Positions 1 through 9,397 of a DNA stretch of 64,000 nucleotides are shown in pieces. The notes beneath the pieces are model-generated. The model had not been told where the DNA came from. It did no database searches and saw only the letters and a list, made by a program, of their open reading frames with translations. The stretch spans positions 3,784,342 to 3,848,341 of the forward strand of contig JYIP02000007.1 in NCBI GenBank assembly GCA_001051155.2, written 5' to 3'. This stretch comes from Chrysoporthe austroafricana (Eukaryota > Ascomycota > Sordariomycetes > Diaporthales > Cryphonectriaceae). The position numbers and the translations under genes are program-made. The stretch's first letter is position 1. Each line of letters opens with the position of its first letter.

Positions 1-106
1 GATGTGTCTTCTGAGCCTTGGCGCGACGACCGTCTTGCGCGTCGTCCTCGTCGTGTGGTCGTGGTCGTGGTCGCTTCTGGCTCTGCAGTATCGCCATGAA
101 GGGCAT
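1..106 (-). CDS. Possible 5' end of a gene leaving the window (weak)
   Basis: On the minus strand an open frame starts at an ATG at 106 and is still open at base 1. It begins MPFMAILQSQKRPRPRP and continues with charged, Arg/Asp-rich residues. No family is recognisable in 35 residues, and the second half comes from a GTG/CGT-rich low-complexity stretch (45-75), so it may be chance. The DNA to the left would decide it. Confidence 0.15.
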   Translation of the reverse strand, partial: MPFMAILQSQKRPRPRPHDEDDAQDGRRAKAQKTH

Positions 107-934
107 CTCGCAGGCTCTGACGATGAGGGCGGGCGCCTGAGGTGATAAAGAGCATCTCATCAGCTGCAACGAGCAAGTGACGCATCGCTGGATTCGCTGG
201 ACCAATCGATATCATACAGTCGCAGAGTCGTGGAGGAGAAGATGCAGAAATGCGTTGTCCGCGCGTACGCGAAAGCTCGGGGATTGGAGGGGGTAGGTTG
301 CTTATCAGCCAATGAAACTGTCGAGATAAGGATTCATGGTCAGCGCTAGCGCTAGCGCTAACCTACCCGGGGCGGCACCCCTCTTCCGGCGAGCCAGCTA
401 CCTGAAATAGGGCTACTTCGGCTTGCAAGTGAACAAGCAAGCGTCCAGGTCCCCTAAGCCATCTCTATGTAGCAGGGTGCATGGATCCTGCTGCAGACAA
501 GCTATTAAGCCCTAGCACAATCCAAGTCGTCGAAATTATAGCCTCGACCCTTTGAGGTCAATATCGCTTCCGAGAGACAGCCCGACTCAGACAGAAAATG
601 CATCAGGTGATCTCATACACGAAAGAGCAAGGTCGAATTTTAAGGGATTAGGGAACCGAATCCAGGCGATGGCCAGGTGCCATCCACAGAATCAGGTTCC
701 AGCCCCTGGTCCCTGACCTGTCGTGCAAGAAGTCACTGCTACAGTGGGTCATCAAAAGTCTAGGCACACTTATAGTGGAGTTTTAAGAGGAAGAAAAAAA
801 GAAGGTGTAACCATACTTTTGGCAGCCCACTGAAAAAGGGCTTTTTTGTTACCTCTGCCTTTGTAAGTCACTGCGATTACGAGCCCATCATCATGTTCCC
901 TGAAAAATCTGTCATGTCGAACCGGTCTCGAGGA
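107..934. other. No gene seen; small inverted and direct repeats
   Basis: I see no convincing reading frame. The notable structure is a 9-bp perfect inverted repeat, GGGTAGGTT at 291-299 and AACCTACCC at 360-368. Its 60-bp loop ends in three direct copies of GCGCTA (343-360). Around 780-850 the sequence is A-rich, then T-rich. Confidence 0.5.
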
Positions 935-1203
935 GGTCCTTCATGTCCATGTAGTTGGCGGCCATGATGATATAGAAGAGCATCTGCTCGTGGACATCCA
1001 TGAAGTTCTAGTCCCACTCGCTGATGTGGACGTTCTTCTTGCGCTCCTCGTCCTCATCGTCAGGATCAGGGAGAGGGTCGTTGCGGTAGTAGTTCGCCCA
1101 CTGGACGATCTTGGCCAGAACCTGGCCCCTGACATTGGGTAGGGGAACGGGACTGAGTGGCGAACTCGAGAGACATGTCCTCGATAAGGTTCTTGATCAG
1201 CTC
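935..1203 (-). pseudogene. SKP1-like (SCF ubiquitin-ligase adaptor) pseudogene fragment
   Basis: Read on the minus strand, the DNA encodes the middle and C-terminal part of a SKP1-type protein: ELIKNLIEDMS, then PNVRGQVLAKIVQWANYYRN, an acidic run PDPDDEDEERKKN, then ISEWD-stop-NFMDVHEQMLF and IIMAANYMDMKDLLETG. This matches the family order: a BTB/POZ-like core, the EWD...F motif, and the AANYLDIKxLLD helix that binds F-box proteins. SKP1 links F-box receptors to cullin-1. The piece has a one-base frameshift near 1150, a TAG where the family has Gln (CAG to TAG, a RIP-type change), and no N-terminus or C-terminal helices. It is a dead fragment, overlapped head to head by the next frame. Confidence 0.75.
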
Positions 1204-1419
1204 TCGGCCGAGGCCCCCAGAGAAAAAGAAACTACTCTCCGGCCGGGAACCTGGAAGATCTGGACAGCCCAGAACAGCCTAGAGTTCCAGATCTGGCCTC
1301 GCCAATACTCGCTCCAGATCCAGGAGAGAAGGATCCTAGGGAAGAGAATCTCCGGGCCGGGCACCACGCCGCCTGCCAAGAGGAGGCACGCGGCCCCTGC
1401 AGCTCGTCTCTTGCTGGCG

Positions 1420-1456
<37 letters not shown>

Positions 1457-2106
1457 AGCCAGCGTCGTCGTCGCCTAAAGGGGAGAGAGCCGTTGTGGCA
1501 TATCCTCTGCACGATGACGAGGCCTGGTCGGCATACAAGCCCGCCGAGGGCCAGACTCTCAAGGTCCAGGAAGAGGAGGATGCAGGTGAGGGCGGCTACC
1601 GTCTTGCTTACCTGTGTTCCAGGTGGGAGCGCCGATCGCACAGCTCGTATACCTACAAGGCTATTCTGAATAGCGATTCGGTCACCGCAAAGGCTGTTGC
1701 GGTCAAGATCATTATGCAGCCACAGGACATGCACGCTGAAGCCGGAATCCGCACTGCCGCCCAGAGGTGGTATGCCAAGTTCAAACGGCACTGTCGTCTC
1801 GATCATGTAAGTAAGTTGCACCATTTTAATCTCTTTCTCTCTCTTTCTCTCTCTTTCTCTCTCTTGCTAACTAGAGACAGCCCCGGATCGCCCGCCTCCT
1901 AGGCCATGATGCGCGACTGTATACCCTCTATATTATTGATGACGTTGAACCCCCTGTCCGCACAGCCCTAGCCGAGGCTAGCAGCCTCATCCAAATCGTT
2001 GAAATGCGCCTCCCGCGCTTTGAAGAAGAATTTTCGCAGCTGGGCGTACGTGAGGACGATCTGGGGGGGCCTATAGATATTTCTCTGTGGTTAGCAGCCT
2101 GCTCTA
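1204..2106 (+). pseudogene. Kinase-like N-lobe fragment with one intron and a poly-Ala tract
   Basis: An open plus-strand frame carries a poly-Ala run encoded by about nine GCT codons (1420-1455). It then reads like a protein-kinase N-lobe: TYKAIL, VAVKII with the expected beta-3 Lys, a helix with AAQRWYAKFKRHCRLDH, and, after splicing, RIARLLGHDARLYTLYI. A good intron runs 1807-1874 (GTAAGT donor, GCTAAC branch point, TAG acceptor) and splicing keeps the frame. No ATG lies upstream in frame, and no catalytic loop follows. After about residue DDVEPP the sequence no longer looks like a kinase. Its right end abuts the next pseudogene, which runs the other way. I take it as a truncated, possibly chimeric relic; the kinase call is by pattern only. 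Confidence 0.5.
1831..1865 (+). repeat. 10-bp pyrimidine tandem repeat inside the 1807-1874 intron
   Basis: Three exact copies of CTCTTTCTCT (1831-1860) plus a half copy form the polypyrimidine tract just before the GCTAAC branch point. The repeat lengthens the tract without disturbing donor or acceptor. Confidence 0.9.
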
Positions 2107-3292
2107 TCATAGCAAAGAGAGCAGGACGTACCGTAAGACCCCAGCCGCGGCCTCAGCAGCCGAGGGACGGGTGAAGGCTGCCGGGAGCCCAACAGGAGGA
2201 CCGGACAGGAAGTCTGATAGCCAGAGATTGACCTGGCCATCAGGTTGCTGAAGGCCAAGGTCGCGGTCGTAAAAGGTCTCACCGCGCAAGACCCACGTGC
2301 CCCTGGGATTCTCCTCGTCTTCGGCCACCAGCAGCCCCACCCTGGCCCAGTAGGCGTTTCCATAGTCTAGGTCGATTACCAGGACGGCTCTGATCTTACC
2401 CTTACCGCCGCGGATATACTTGACAGCCTTGCTCTCCACATGCTGCGTAGTCTCGTGCTAGGAAACCTCGCACACAAGGGATGGCAAGTATAGGATGCCC
2501 GGCGACCGCGGGCCAAAGGCGACATCTGCCTGCTGATCAAAGCGGCCAAGCATTTTGACAGTGGCTGTGCCAGTCTCGTCAATGTTGCTCAGCATGGTGA
2601 AGATCATCGGGTTAGGAGTAGTGGCATAAGTTAGGCGCGCGATCGTAGCTAGGTCCGCGATAGTAGTCCACCACACGATAGAAACTAGGCCTATAATAGC
2701 AGTCATGCTCACGGCAGCAGCAACTTGCAGTGCGACAGTAGTAAGCCGCGCGATGGTAGTCAAGCCCGCGATAGCAGCCAGCACCGCAAGAGGAGCCAGG
2801 ACCGCGAAAGCAGCCCAGCCCGAGAACGCAGCCAGGACCACGAAAGCAACCCGGCGCGCGAAAGCAGCCAAGCGCGCGATTTCTCTCAGGCTAGCGATAG
2901 TTTCCTTTAGCCAGTCGCGGATCCCGGCCTGCATCTGGTAGTGTATGTGTGTCTCGCCCATCAGATCTAGATTGACTACCTCGGACTGGTAGTCGTAGTC
3001 GTAGTGGCCAGGGAGACGGATAGCTTCGAGGCGGTCACGCAGGGTGTCGATATTAGCGGCAGGCCAGTGGAAGGTGACTGGGGTGCGATCCTGGGAATGG
3101 CTATTCTCGACCGTGTTCTCGAGGTAGGTGATGATTTCGTCGAGGGACAACCCGTCGAGAGAGATCTGGGCCAGAGAGTACTGGTTAGCGATGCTGCGAC
3201 GGTATCTAGAGTATCCATTATAGTAGTACTTTGTGCTCTTCCGTCTCACCCGCCAACGCGTGAGGCTCAGGCGAAGAAGAAGGTGTAGCCAT
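2107..3292 (-). pseudogene. Uma2/PD-(D/E)XK-like hypothetical protein, decayed copy
   Basis: The start is an ATG at 3292 in good context (CCAAGATGG): MATPSSSPEPHALAGETEEH, then a frameshift. The downstream frame reads LDGLSLDEIITYLE, LDLMGETHIHYQMQAGIRDW, an 18-bp minisatellite-coded hydrophobic stretch, DETGTATVKML, VAFGPRSP, LPSLVCEVS-stop-HETTQ, KAVKYIRGGKGKIRAVLVID, and finally GQVNLWLSDF. This order (helix with MGET, a D/F-P turn, ExV-S, Lys-containing helix, hydrophobic strand, LxLSDF) is that of an abundant fungal hypothetical family resembling the Uma2 branch of the PD-(D/E)XK fold; that fold assignment is my inference. At least one frameshift and one TAG make it non-functional. Relatives lie at 4.53, 17.6 and 18.6 kb, and an intact one at 30.2-31.6 kb. 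Confidence 0.65.
2725..2895 (-). repeat. 18-bp in-frame minisatellite within the Uma2-like pseudogene
   Basis: Degenerate 18-bp units of the type CCGCGAAAGCAGCCCAGC are repeated about nine times. On the minus strand they encode six-residue hydrophobic repeats (LTTIAR, LAAFAR and similar) inserted between GIRDWLKETIAS and MIFTMLSNIDET. The same expansion interrupts the related fragment at 17.70-17.95 kb. Confidence 0.8.
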
Positions 3293-3600
3293 CTTGGACT
3301 TCTTGGTGCTGTGATAGCAGGTGTTGTGTAATGGCAGCTGATAGATGGTGGATGGTCTTGTGATGATGGCAGAGGAGGGTTGAGAGTGTGTTGTGATGAT
3401 GGGAGGACAAGGAGCCTTTCCTGCCTTGATGATCCTCCTTTATGTAGTACTCTGTGGAGGCCCAAGCGTCTGGGCACGTGATGAGGGTGTCCAAATCTGT
3501 GAATGTGGAGGAGGCAGTTGGCTTGTAATGGCTAGCGCCACTGTGAGAGTTGGGGAACAGAAGAGGTGGTTGACCAGGAAAGGCTAGCGCCTCTGGGACA
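3293..3600 (-). promoter_or_regulatory. Probable promoter and 5' leader of the 2.1-3.3 kb pseudogene
   Basis: On the minus strand, upstream of the ATG at 3292, there is a long CA/CT-rich leader (CATCATCACAA-type repeats) typical of filamentous-fungal 5' UTRs. A CATAAAGG TATA-like box lies near 3440-3450. The start context is strong. The promoter looks better preserved than the coding part. Confidence 0.45.
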
Positions 3601-4528
3601 ATTGGAGAAGAACTTGGGCAGCTCACTGCACAGGCTACACCAAAAAAAGATCATGTGATGATCAGGTGACTGTCCCCGAATATTGTACCCTAGCTAGATT
3701 ACACATAGGAGTGTGCACCTGTACACACTCAGAAATATACAATGCCAGTAAGAATGTGGAGGCATACCACCAACTCCACACCTGCTTCGCCAGAACAAAT
3801 ACTTTCATTTGACAACAACGAGGGACCCTAAGGCGTGCATTGTCATAGCCCACATTAATGACATGTGGGGGTGGATACCGCGCGGCCCGGGCCGAAGATC
3901 GCTTGCAGACGGTATTGATGACTCGCAGCCTGGTCTACTGAGCCAGAAATAATGATGCTCGAGAAGAAAAAAAGTCCTTTAATTTATACTGCGAGCAAAT
4001 TTTCTAACATTCTTACCACTAGCGTTGCTACATCATTGAGAGATTGTCTTGTAACATAGTAGTAGTCCGACAGCGATGTGCGTTTCGAAGGGGAAGGAGA
4101 GGCCATGGACTGCGAGAAGCGGGGTGGAGAAAAAGGAGCACCCTAGCCCTAAGTCTTTTTACGCGCTATTTCAGATGTAGCTAGATTCCAGCCAGCTGGT
4201 ATCCAGGAAAGAAACGCGATCCAGCCAGCTCGGCTGGCGAAACAGATCTAAGCAAGAGCGTTTGCCTGGCCGCGCACGGGCCACAAAGAGGTCCGAGCAT
4301 ACGAATTCTGTGTCTGGACACAGAATTTTCGCGTTGTCAGCAAGCCTGCCACAGCGGGGGGTTGGTAGTGCGCAGAAGTCTGGTCTGGTCTGTCCGGCAG
4401 AGAGGAGGGCGTCCGCGCGCGAAAGGTGGTCTGTCTGGCGGATTCGCAGTGCTGTGGGCGTGGGCAGGGTAGGCGCGGGGGGCGAGTTCTGCGGGCAAAA
4501 AGCGCGAGGGGACGGCAGAGAGGGCAGG
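3601..4528. other. No gene seen
   Basis: Both strands have only short frames without recognisable motifs; the longer minus-strand frame around 3660-3850 lacks an ATG. A few A-runs (3640, 3970) are present. I see nothing to annotate. Confidence 0.5.
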
Positions 4529-4575
4529 AGGTCCGCGATTACGAGGACGGCTCGGATCTTACCCATCATATGGCG
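4529..4575 (-). pseudogene. Short remnant of the Uma2-like family
   Basis: The minus strand reads GKIRAVLVI and then departs into unrelated, Pro-rich sequence. The same string ends the conserved strand of the pseudogene at 2.1-3.3 kb. It lies immediately after the kinase remnant in the next entry, so two unrelated families are joined here. Confidence 0.5.
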
Positions 4576-5793
4576 CTCCTCTCGTGTTTAATAAGCTGAT
4601 AGTCTTTGTACTACGGTGTGCCGCCTGTATTGAGGCCCTTATCTTTGATAGTGGAAGCAAGCCCGAAATCGATAAGGGTAGCGCCTTCCTCTCTGCTGTA
4701 GAGGATATTCAGGGCCTTGATATCATTATGGATAATCCCTTCTTATCAAGGTAGCCGAGCGCGTCGGCCATGTATGCACAGATAGTATATGCATTGACTG
4801 CCGCACGTGCCGCCGCCGAAATGTGGTAGACGTAGACTTTCCCGCTGATCCCATCCAGATTCGATGTCCTAGGCGCATCGTTGTTGGTGCCGCCTTCCTT
4901 GAGCTTGAGCTCTTCTCTCTTGATCCCGTTGGCTCGGGTACGCGTTCCCCGTGCCTAACAATGCCCACGCGGCGTCTGTTGTTGGAAGAGGAGGTCATCA
5001 TCAGTGAGAGACCGCACGATCGGCGGTAGAGACTGGTTCCCGTTGCTAGGTAGCCGAGCGCGTCGGCCATATGTGCACAGATGGTATAAGCATCGTTGAC
5101 GGTACCCTTAAAATAACCATCCTCGGGCAATCCCCGCGGATAGCACCAGTAAGGGCTGCCTAAATCGTTGGCATTTTTTTTTAAAGCTCGACGGCGAGCA
5201 TTAAAAGGCGGGCATCGATAGCGACCAGGCTAGCAATGCGTTTCTAGGGGATGGAAAGCCAGCAGTGCGGAAGATAGAGAGTTAGCAGTGCGGAAGATAT
5301 CCTGCTGCTTGGGAGACGAGCTGACGTGTCGTACATGATAATGCGCTCTAACTTCCCTCTTCCAGCGCCGGATAGCATCCCGGATAGAGTCCCCGGTAGG
5401 ACTATCGGGCTTATATATCTTCACGATAACGGCTTCGGACTGCGCCGCTTTGCGCCAGACCGCCTTGAAGATCACCCCGTATTTCTTCTCTACCGACCAG
5501 CTGTCGAGGCGCAGGATAGAGCATTCGGCCTCGACTATTACGTTGTCGACCACAACCAGGGTATGTGTTACACGGACACCTAAGGGTGCCCTAAGGAAGG
5601 GAGATATTGAGGCATTGCGAGTTACGCGCCGTTGGGCCTGGCCGGTCCCACCCAGCGTCAGGGAAAAGATGCCTAACTGCATAAGGAAAGGGGGCTGTAC
5701 AATAGATGCCTGAGGCAGATGTCGAGAACTAAGGTCTATAAGTACGGCGGGAACGAGCCCGTCGGACCAAGGATAGGCCTGGTTCTTCAGCAC
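4576..5793 (-). pseudogene. Ser/Thr protein kinase pseudogene, N- and C-lobe pieces
   Basis: The N-lobe part (about 5500-5300) reads YGVIFKAVWRK, then VIVKIYKPDSP with the ATP-anchoring Lys, then IRRWKREVRAHYHVRH. After a scrambled stretch the C-lobe (about 4920-4590) reads YTICAYMADALGYLDKKG, then after a one-base slip IIHNDIKALNILY (catalytic loop, His-Asn-Asp variant of HRD), TLIDFGLAS (DFG) and NTGGTP-stop-YKDYQ (activation segment). All key kinase residues are visible, but the frame is broken by the slip, a TAG, and a duplication of the segment encoding AYTICAHMADALGYL. Kinases of this type are multicopy in many fungi. It is non-functional. Confidence 0.8.
4745..5105 (-). repeat. Duplicated ~55-bp kinase segment
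   Basis: GGTAGCCGAGCGCGTCGGCC with about 35 following bases occurs at 4751-4800 and again at 5048-5095, with small differences. Both encode the helix before the catalytic loop, so part of the C-lobe was duplicated in tandem with about 240 bp between copies. Confidence 0.8.
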
Positions 5794-5875
5794 TCCTTAG
5801 ACCACCTTAACAGTTATCGTTAAATGAAGACCCCTTCCAAGCCCAGAACTCTGCCCTTGTAATAGTATGGCCCAC
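5560..5875. repeat. Dispersed repeat, copy 1 (second copy at 14.8-15.14 kb)
   Basis: This stretch aligns with 14,820-15,135: a shared TTACACGGACACC, then GGTTCTTCA(A)GCACTCCTTA followed by GACCACCTT, CAGTTATCGTTAAATGAAGACC and CTTCCAAGCCC. It forms the N-terminal extension of the kinase remnant (minus strand). Its end carries the linker motif CTTCCAAGCCC...CCCTTGTAATA, also found at 18.0, 18.5 and 18.64 kb. Confidence 0.75.
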
Positions 5876-6410
5876 GGGGACCCCAGAGTGAGCCAGGCCA
5901 CCGATCTCGTTCTCTTTTTTGGTTCCGCTTCCAGGAGGGAGAGGTGGTCCAGCAGCCTGGGTCGATAGCCACGAAATTTTTCGGCTGTATGACGAGGACG
6001 ACGAGCTTTTCGGGCATGCTAGTAAGGCTGAGTGGCCTGGATAAGGCGTTGATAACGGGGTCCTGGTCGCTCCCCGGGATAAATATACCGGATATCCGGA
6101 TATTGCCGACTTCCAGTATGCATTCTGTAATGGTAGCCGGGGATAAAGAAGAGTGTGTATTGGTCTCTTGGTTTTTCTAAGGAGAAGAAAGTATTGTAAG
6201 CCCTAAGCATCCTGGGTTAAATAAATAAATGCAGGGTGCACAGACCTCCTGCCAACGCCGGTTACCGCTTTCTCAAATGGTAATAGTATAAGCTTTCACT
6301 TCAACTCTACGCGGCTGTCTATATATATGGGGCTTTACTAAGAATATCGTCCTCGATACATTCACTCCTGATATATAGCATAATATTTTTATTAGCATAC
6401 TTTAACAATT
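5876..6410. other. No recognisable gene
   Basis: Minus-strand frames of about 60 codons (6210-6019 and 6017-5820) read FFIPGYHYRMHTGSRQYPD and similar. I cannot assign them; they may be the far N-terminal part of the kinase-type pseudogene. From about 6190 the base composition turns AT-rich. Confidence 0.35.
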
Positions 6411-6424
6411 ATGCCAGAGCTTAA

Positions 6425-6610
6425 TAATGCGCCGGCTCTTAAGAGGCAGAGATTATAAGTTCAAATCTCGGTCCTATTGCGTCTCTAATCCTTTGCCTGC
6501 TAACAAGGCAGTTCTTATGCACTTGGGGGTCGCAATACTTATAACAACCTGAATAGCTAGTTGGTATAGCTATTTCCGAGCAAGGGAATTTAAATTCAAA
6601 GGTGAAACAT
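6425..6610 (+). repeat. tRNA-like, SINE-like sequences
   Basis: There are two tRNA-resembling pieces. Near 6460, GAGATTATAAGTTCAAATCTC resembles a T-arm, with the B-box-like core GTTCAAATC. Near 6553, TAGCTAGTTGGTATAGCTA resembles a D-arm A box, followed 25 bp later by a degenerate B box (AATTTAAATTCAAAG). Neither folds into a full cloverleaf by eye. A RIP-decayed tRNA-derived SINE is plausible; functional tRNA genes are not. Confidence 0.3.
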
Positions 6611-6724
6611 TTTCGGGAAGAGAAATAGTTATTAGGTTATACTACAACTAAACCTGCCAAAATGCTAAGCGAGCCCCGACACTGCTAGATCTTTTAGCGA
6701 TTATCTTTTAATACGGCAGGTGTG

Positions 6725-6840
6725 GGATAGCCAGTATGGGATAGCCAGAGCTGTTCACTCTGGCATATGGGGACGGGCCAGGATATGGCCCGTGCGCTAG
6801 GGCAAAGCCATTTCTACGCTCTGGCTATTGCCCACGGCTT
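6725..6840. repeat. Nested hairpin / inverted repeat
   Basis: An outer stem pairs GGGATAGCCAGAGC (about 6737-6750) with GCTCTGGCTATTGCCC (about 6818-6834). Inside are two further hairpins, GCCAGAG...CTCTGGC and GGGCCA...TGGCCC. The structure suggests a small non-autonomous palindromic element. Confidence 0.6.
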
Positions 6841-8809
6841 TCTTTCCCTCTTTCCTTCTAGACAGATATAACAACAAACAGCAAATCAAACCCAGTTATC
6901 ACGTACGTGATTAAGCCCAGCCAATAGCAGGCCTTCGCACTTCCAACTCTATTATTCTCGAAACCTTTATTTTAAAGAAAGCCAGATAAAAGGCCGGCGG
7001 CCAGGCTGAAACGCCGGCTATAAGGGTATAAAAAAGGAGCATTCAGTGCTCGCCTGTATACTAGACTTTCTTCCTTTTATAACTACAATCAACCATCTAG
7101 ACTAGGGAATAAAGCTTCCCACATCAATATATTAAGAGAACTTGCGAGGCTCTCGTCTCGTATCCCACTCTTGCCTACTACTTTGACGACACTTTCTGTA
7201 ATCTGGATCCGATCTCTCCGTTCTTTTATAAGAAAGTCCACAATCTTTGAGCTGTAACCTAAATTGTCTTCTAATACCTTTATCACACCTTTTGTAATCT
7301 ATATGTGATTTCCCCATTTTTGAAAATTAAGTTCCATAGTCTCTCGGCCTTGTTTCCAATTGTCTAGTGCTGCTTTGAGCAGATTTTCTTTAATTTGCAT
7401 TTGCATTTTTGAATCTATTCCATCCTCCTAGTCCACAGCGGCTGTTCGGCCCATAATTTCTGCAACAGAGACCAGATTATCTCCAAGCGTGACCAACAAT
7501 GTTATGGCTCCCAGTGCACGTTCTTCCGTTAATATGGAACAAAGCTTCTCGACGTCGGTCCGGATCCGCGGCTGTTTCCAGCCTATGTAAATGGCATCCT
7601 TCATGGTTTCTAAGACACGCCTTTCCTTCCGCTTCTCATCAGTCGGGAGCACGGATAAAAGCTGTGATATGCTTCTGCTCAACCAGTTCCGCCCTAATAT
7701 CGCCTTTCCTTGCGAGAACACCTTCTCATATAGCTTCTCGGCCTCTTTGAAATTGTCGGTTCTTATATATATACGAATGGTCTTCCGTAAGCAATCTTGA
7801 ATCAATGCGGTCTTTTCGCCTTGACTATTCATATAAGCCTCTTGTAGTGCTTTCAGACGTTCCACTGCCTTCGCACAGATGCATGCGCTCGTGAGCACAG
7901 ACGTTGTCTTCTTTAATCTTGCGATAGAGTCTATATTCTCTCCGGATGACCACGTTCGCCGTATAGCTGGTTCATAAGTCGTGAGAAGATAATCTATGTT
8001 TGTCGGAAGATTTACCTCTTCGTTCCAACCCCAGACAAGCAACAGCTCATGTGTGTTGTCCACATCCTCTACTGGGATATTATACCAAGCAGGCACAAAG
8101 CTTGGAAGTTCCGGCATCGCGATTATAGAGTAGTAGTCGCTCTTGTCCCTGATAATCCCAAGCTTTTTCTGATTCCTGTCCAAAGTGCATACGATATCGT
8201 CCTTCTGAATAGCCATGGCGGGTGCCCGGATGTTCCATTTCCATTGCTCCCCCGACCTGCTTATCGTGTTCCAAGACGTAATCTCCAATGTCTGCTGGTC
8301 AAGATGGAGATCATCGCCTAGAATAGAGGACGCATGGCTGTGGATTCTGCCTCGGTTTTGGACCATCGCAACATCCGCATCCACAATACGGATTCGGGCC
8401 CGCTCCCATAGATGAGATGCATTAAGCTGGAGAAGACTGTGCCCCACGGCAGATTGTAGTTGGGCATGAGAGCATCTGGGATACGGTCCGAGCGCATCCT
8501 AAGCAGAGTATAGAGCCTGTTATGCTCCTTCGTGGCCTTGCGGTTGCGATACATGTCGATCAGCTGTCCCAGCGACTGGATGCTCGGCGAGGACCTATGG
8601 GATGCCCTCTGTGTGGTGGTAATGCCATGCAGCGGGCGGAAGATAGAGCCCCTGATGAGATAGACAATCGATGGTATGCGGCTCGGGAGGTTCGGAATGC
8701 GACCAGCTCGGTGCAGCGCCTGCACCCCCAGGCAGAATGCATACCCATCGATCCTGGCGGCACCACGCATGATTATAATATTCTGCGCAGCAGCTACTTC
8801 CTGGAGCAC

Positions 8810-8935
8810 CTATGAAGGAAGACAGATCAGCTATGAAGGAAGACAGATCAGCTATGAAGGAAGACAGATCAGCTATGAAGGAAGACAGATCAGCTATGAA
8901 GGAAGACAGATCAGCTATGAAGGAAGACAGATCAG
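8810..8935 (-). repeat. Six exact 21-bp tandem repeats carrying branch point and 3' splice site
   Basis: The unit on the transcribed strand is CTGATCTGTCTTCCTTCATAG without its first base, in six identical copies (8810-8935). Each holds a CTGAT branch-point match, a pyrimidine tract and a TAG acceptor, so the intron has six potential acceptors 21 nt apart. As 21 is a multiple of three and the unit has a stop-free frame (LADLSSFI type), alternative acceptor use would add seven residues per unit. Confidence 0.95.
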
Positions 8936-8983
8936 CAAGTCGAACATGGACACTGACCGTCCGTCCCAGCTCCGCCAACTTAC
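8810..8983 (-). other. Intron of the HET pseudogene, expanded by a 21-bp repeat
   Basis: The donor is GTAAGT (8983 downwards) after ...ATCTAG. The acceptor is ATAG|GTGCTCCAG, ending at 8810. The spliced junction restores the conserved FERI(W)VLQEV. The intron is 174 nt; removing five of its six repeat units leaves 69 nt, a usual length for such fungi. Confidence 0.8.
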
Positions 8984-9140
8984 CTAGATGCGCTCGAACT
9001 ATTCCCTCTCCAGAAGCTCGCGCACAGCCTGCACGTGTGCATCGCTGTGTATGGTGGAGGAGGCCTCGTCTTCATACCCAGCGAGGCTCGGTTGCTTGTT
9101 CGAATGCATCATCGCTGTTTGTTCGTGCGTCAAGATAATG

Positions 9141-9397
9141 ATCTAAGTTTGGTGTAGTATGGCCAACAGTGTGAAGCCTGCCCGGAAAAAGTTGGACAGA
9201 GAATGAAGACCGGGACCACGGTCCTGATGGCCGGAAGAAAAATGGCTCGCGGGGAGCGTGACAGCTGCCCCTACACTATTGGATGGGTTATATTGTGGCG
9301 GGCACGGAGGCGAGGACTGCACGACCGCACGAGACCCACCCGTCCGCGGTGAAAAGGTGGTGGGTCGAGACAGGTGTCGTCGATTTGTACTACCATC
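9141..9397. promoter_or_regulatory. Upstream region of the 9.4-kb coiled-coil gene
   Basis: This is a GC-rich junction between the HET remnant and the next gene. It holds GGGTTATATTGTGG (about 9285) and a CACCCGTCCGCGGTG palindrome-like block (about 9338) before the start codon. The promoter role is inferred from position only. Confidence 0.3.

Larger units (their letters stand above)
7087..9140 (-). pseudogene. HET-domain (heterokaryon incompatibility) protein pseudogene
   Basis: HET proteins trigger cell death after fusion of incompatible hyphae. The minus strand reads AVRELLERE-stop-FERI-stop, splices over 8983-8810, then VLQEVAAAQNIIIMRG, LIDMYRNRKATKEHNRLYTL and MPNYNLPWGTVFSSLMHLI, the conserved middle and end of the HET domain. 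A frameshift near 8325 follows, then WNTISRSGEQWKWNI, AMAIQKDDIVCTLD and YYSIIAMP, typical of the post-HET region. The tail (7330-7090) has degenerate repeats of the ITExVVK..., LIKERRD type seen in fungal HET/NLR-like proteins. The N-terminal catalytic-like part is missing beyond about 9140. Both Trp codons of WFERIW are TAG (TGG to TAG, RIP-type). Confidence 0.85.

Noticed and set aside
3662..3853. Minus-strand frame reading like a short membrane protein
   Set aside because: There is no ATG for the frame, no homology pattern, and the base composition is that of the intergenic flanks.
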